NCBI GenBank assembly: GCA_039934375.1
Contig: JBDTMH010000200.1
Span: 1 to 8,375 of the forward strand
Length of the DNA stretch: 8,375 bases
Direction of reading: 5' to 3'
Source: CAISIP01 sp039934375
Lineage (GTDB): Bacteria > Pseudomonadota > Gammaproteobacteria > Burkholderiales > Burkholderiaceae_C
Shown piece by piece: positions 7,028-8,375 of this stretch (position 1 is its first letter; the number at the start of each line of letters is the position of its first letter). The position numbers and the translations under genes are program-made. The notes beneath the pieces were generated by a model. That model was not told where the DNA came from. It saw nothing but the letters and a program-made list of their open reading frames with translations, and ran no database searches.

Positions 7028-7135
7028 ATCAATCTGTCCACAAAGGTTGAGGCGCACACGGCACAGCCGCCTGGCCTTCTCGCCTGCATGCCGGTGGGGC
7101 TGCCATCCCTGTCATGACCTGCGCGGTTGCGGGTG

Positions 7136-8002
7136 TCATATCGATTGTGCGCGCTGCAGCTGCAGCGTGCTGTTGATCGCCCGGCTGAGCTTGGAGGCGT
7201 AATCCGGGTCGGTCGCGTAGCCGGCCTTCTGCAGCCCGCTCGCATAAGCCTGGGCCGAGTCGGTCAGTTGGCTCACCTGGGCGTACCGCGGGCTTTGCGT
7301 GATCAAACGCGCATAGTCGCGCATCGAGTCCTCGTAGGAGTCATAGGCACGGAACTTGGCGACAACCTTCTGTGCCGCGCCGTTGACGTATTCGGTGGTC
7401 GTGATTTCCGCCACCTTGCCGCTCCAGCCCGACGTGGCCTTGATGCCGAACAGGTTGTGCGAAGGCGAGCCGTCGGCCATCGTGATCTCGCTGCGACCCC
7501 AGCCGGTCTCGTGGCCGGCCTGGCCGAGCATGAAGGCCGACGGAATGCCGCTGGCCTGTTCGACCCGCTGCGCGGCTTGCGCATGGCGCTGCACGAACTC
7601 GGCCTGGCTGGTCGTGGTGCGCAATGGCGGCCCGTCCACGGCCGGCGCCGTTGATGGCGTCGCGCGTACCGCGGGCGTGGCGTCGTTGCCGCTGATGCGT
7701 TGCGACAACTGGCGCGCAATCTGCTCCGACAGCCCACCCGGCATGCCCGACATCTGCACCGCCAATTGCTGATCCAGCATGTCCGCACTCAGATCGCCGC
7801 CGGCACTGTCGAGCATGCCCGACTTCATGGTCGCTTCGCGCATGCTCTTGACCAGTTCGCGCATGAACAAGGCCTCGAACTGCTTGGCCACCTCCTTGAT
7901 GGCGCCCGCGCCGTCCTTGCCGGCCTGCAGCTTGAGGGCGTCAAGCGAGCGGCCGTCGACGGCCAGTGCATTGGAATTGACGGACAAGTTGCCGTATGCC
8001 AT
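7136..8002 (-). CDS. flgJ: Flagellar rod cap and peptidoglycan hydrolase FlgJ
   Basis: FlgJ works in the periplasm as the cap under which rod subunits assemble, and its C-terminal half cuts peptidoglycan so the rod can pass. It has 288 residues and both halves are present. The rod-cap domain covers about 30-100 (EVAKQFEALFMRELVKSMR, 37-55; the DMLDQQLA region, 74-81). A Pro/Thr/Ala-rich linker spans about 106-131. The glucosaminidase (GH73-type) domain spans about 132-285, with probable catalytic Glu165 in QAGHETGWG, the SHNLFGIKA motif (181-189), Glu204 in TTTEYVNG, and YDSYEDSMRDYARLI (220-234). Start chosen at 8002 (MAYGNL), which fits the family. An ATG at 8041 would add 13 unlikely residues and has no ribosome site. 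The chosen start also has only a weak one (GGA, 11 nt upstream). It is separated from flgI by a long structured gap. No signal peptide is visible, as usual for FlgJ. Confidence 0.95.
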   Translation of the reverse strand: MAYGNLSVNSNALAVDGRSLDALKLQAGKDGAGAIKEVAKQFEALFMRELVKSMREATMKSGMLDSAGGDLSADMLDQQLAVQMSGMPGGLSEQIARQLSQRISGNDATPAVRATPSTAPAVDGPPLRTTTSQAEFVQRHAQAAQRVEQASGIPSAFMLGQAGHETGWGRSEITMADGSPSHNLFGIKATSGWSGKVAEITTTEYVNGAAQKVVAKFRAYDSYEDSMRDYARLITQSPRYAQVSQLTDSAQAYASGLQKAGYATDPDYASKLSRAINSTLQLQRAQSI

Positions 8003-8100
8003 CTCAGTTTTCCATGGCGCTGCGCGCCACCCGCAGCCCATGAAAGGTCGAGTGGCCGCGGAGCAGGCCAGTCCAAGGGCCGCCGCGCACGGCCGCCCCG

Positions 8101-8141
8101 AAGCGGCCGGCCCGCCCCCCAGTGGGGGGTTCGGCCGGCTT
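8101..8141. repeat. Long GC-rich hairpin in the flgI-flgJ gap
   Basis: On the plus strand GCCGGCC (8106-8112) pairs with GGCCGGC (8133-8139), and CCCCCC (8115-8120) pairs with GGGGGG (8124-8129) around an AGT loop. A small CG/TTC internal loop separates the two stems, and flanking AAG/CTT bases add to the symmetry. As RNA it would be very stable. No T-run follows on the minus strand, so it is not a typical intrinsic terminator. It could stabilise the upstream flgI message, reduce read-through into flgJ, or be a dispersed intergenic repeat. Confidence 0.6.
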
Positions 8142-8158
8142 ACACCCAGTGAAGCCGG
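8135..8158. repeat. Second hairpin sharing an arm with the 8101-8141 hairpin
   Basis: CCGGCTT (8135-8141) pairs perfectly with AAGCCGG (8152-8158), and CAC/GTG pairs can extend the stem inward past one bulged base. Its left arm is also the right arm of the larger hairpin, so the two cannot form together in one RNA. In the minus direction this smaller stem is transcribed first, 24 nt after the flgI stop. Confidence 0.5.
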
Positions 8159-8181
8159 ACAGACAGGGGGCGTCTTTCATC

Positions 8182-8375
8182 CTAGATTACCTCCAGCTCG
8201 GCGTTGAGGGCGCCGGCAGCTTTGATCGCCTGCAAAATGGCCAGCAGATCCTGCGGGGTGGCGCCCAGTACGTTGAGCGCGCGCACCACATCGGCCAGTT
8301 GTGGCGACGCTGGAATCTGCATCAGGATGCCGGGCTCCTGCGTGATCTGGATGTTCGACTTCTGTGTCACCACGG
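8182..8375 (-). CDS. flgI: Flagellar P-ring protein FlgI, C-terminal end only
   Basis: The last 63 codons of flgI are present, ending in TAG at 8184-8182. The rest lies beyond the right edge. FlgI is exported by Sec and assembles in the periplasm into the P-ring, the bushing around the rod in the peptidoglycan layer. The visible sequence is typical of the family end: VTQKSNIQITQEPG, then a short loop, then a conserved helix with ADVVRALNVLGATPQDLLAI and a final AELEVI. It is upstream of flgJ in the usual flgI-J-K-L order. The 179-nt gap to flgJ is longer than expected for an operon in which these two genes are commonly close together. Confidence 0.95.
   Translation of the reverse strand, partial: VVTQKSNIQITQEPGILMQIPASPQLADVVRALNVLGATPQDLLAILQAIKAAGALNAELEVI

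Noticed and set aside
7025..7050. Possible FliA promoter ending in GATA at the flgK start
   Set aside because: The spacing and the GCCGATAA half do not fit, and the element would overlap the start codon, leaving no room for a ribosome site.
5972..7117. Long plus-strand open frame (381 codons) opposite flgK
   Set aside because: It is antisense to an unmistakable flgK, its protein is Arg/Gln/Gly-rich and low in complexity, and it has no recognisable motif. Long antisense frames are expected in GC-rich coding DNA.
7152..7167. Perfect 16-bp palindrome CGCTGCAGCTGCAGCG near the end of flgJ
   Set aside because: It encodes LQLQR in the flgJ frame and arises from repeated CTG/CAG codons, so it is likely chance rather than a binding site.

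Overview
The window is a GC-rich stretch with dense coding, and every supported gene lies on the minus strand. The flagellar protein sequences (FlgI end, FlgJ with a glucosaminidase domain, FlgK, FlgL), followed directly by an EAL-like/HDOD protein, suggest a betaproteobacterium of the Burkholderiales. An Alcaligenaceae member (Bordetella/Achromobacter-like) is my best guess. That assignment rests on recognising the family and gene order, not on a database search.

Layout, read in the direction of transcription (right to left). Positions 8375-2669 form the distal part of a flagellar operon. It holds the last 63 codons of flgI (P-ring), a 179-nt gap with strong overlapping hairpins, then flgJ (rod cap and peptidoglycan hydrolase). 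A 108-nt gap follows, then flgK and flgL (the two hook-filament junction proteins, 26 nt apart). One nt after the flgL stop comes a gene for a degenerate EAL + HDOD protein. Positions 2668-2345 are a 324-nt non-coding spacer with an AT-rich patch and an 18-nt inverted repeat. Positions 2344-1 are the start of a separate operon: a TauD/TfdA-type Fe(II)/2-oxoglutarate dioxygenase, then two membrane permeases of a carbohydrate (CUT1/MalFG-type) ABC importer. Both junctions there are overlapping starts and stops. The second permease runs off the left edge.

How the genes work together. FlgI, FlgJ, FlgK and FlgL act in sequence in flagellar assembly. FlgJ caps the growing rod and opens the peptidoglycan, FlgI forms the P-ring around the rod, and FlgK and FlgL join hook to filament. 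The EAL-like/HDOD protein is placed to couple flagellar gene expression to a signalling or regulatory output, but its target cannot be read from sequence. The second operon looks like uptake plus oxidative attack on a small organic compound. Pairing a TauD-like enzyme with a sugar-type importer, rather than a TauABC-type one, is the most interesting metabolic clue. I see no mobile element, tRNA, rRNA, CRISPR array or clearly new multi-gene system. The points most worth a second look are the dioxygenase/CUT1 pairing, the mutually exclusive hairpins between flgI and flgJ, and a similar beta-rich module seen twice in FlgK and once in FlgL.
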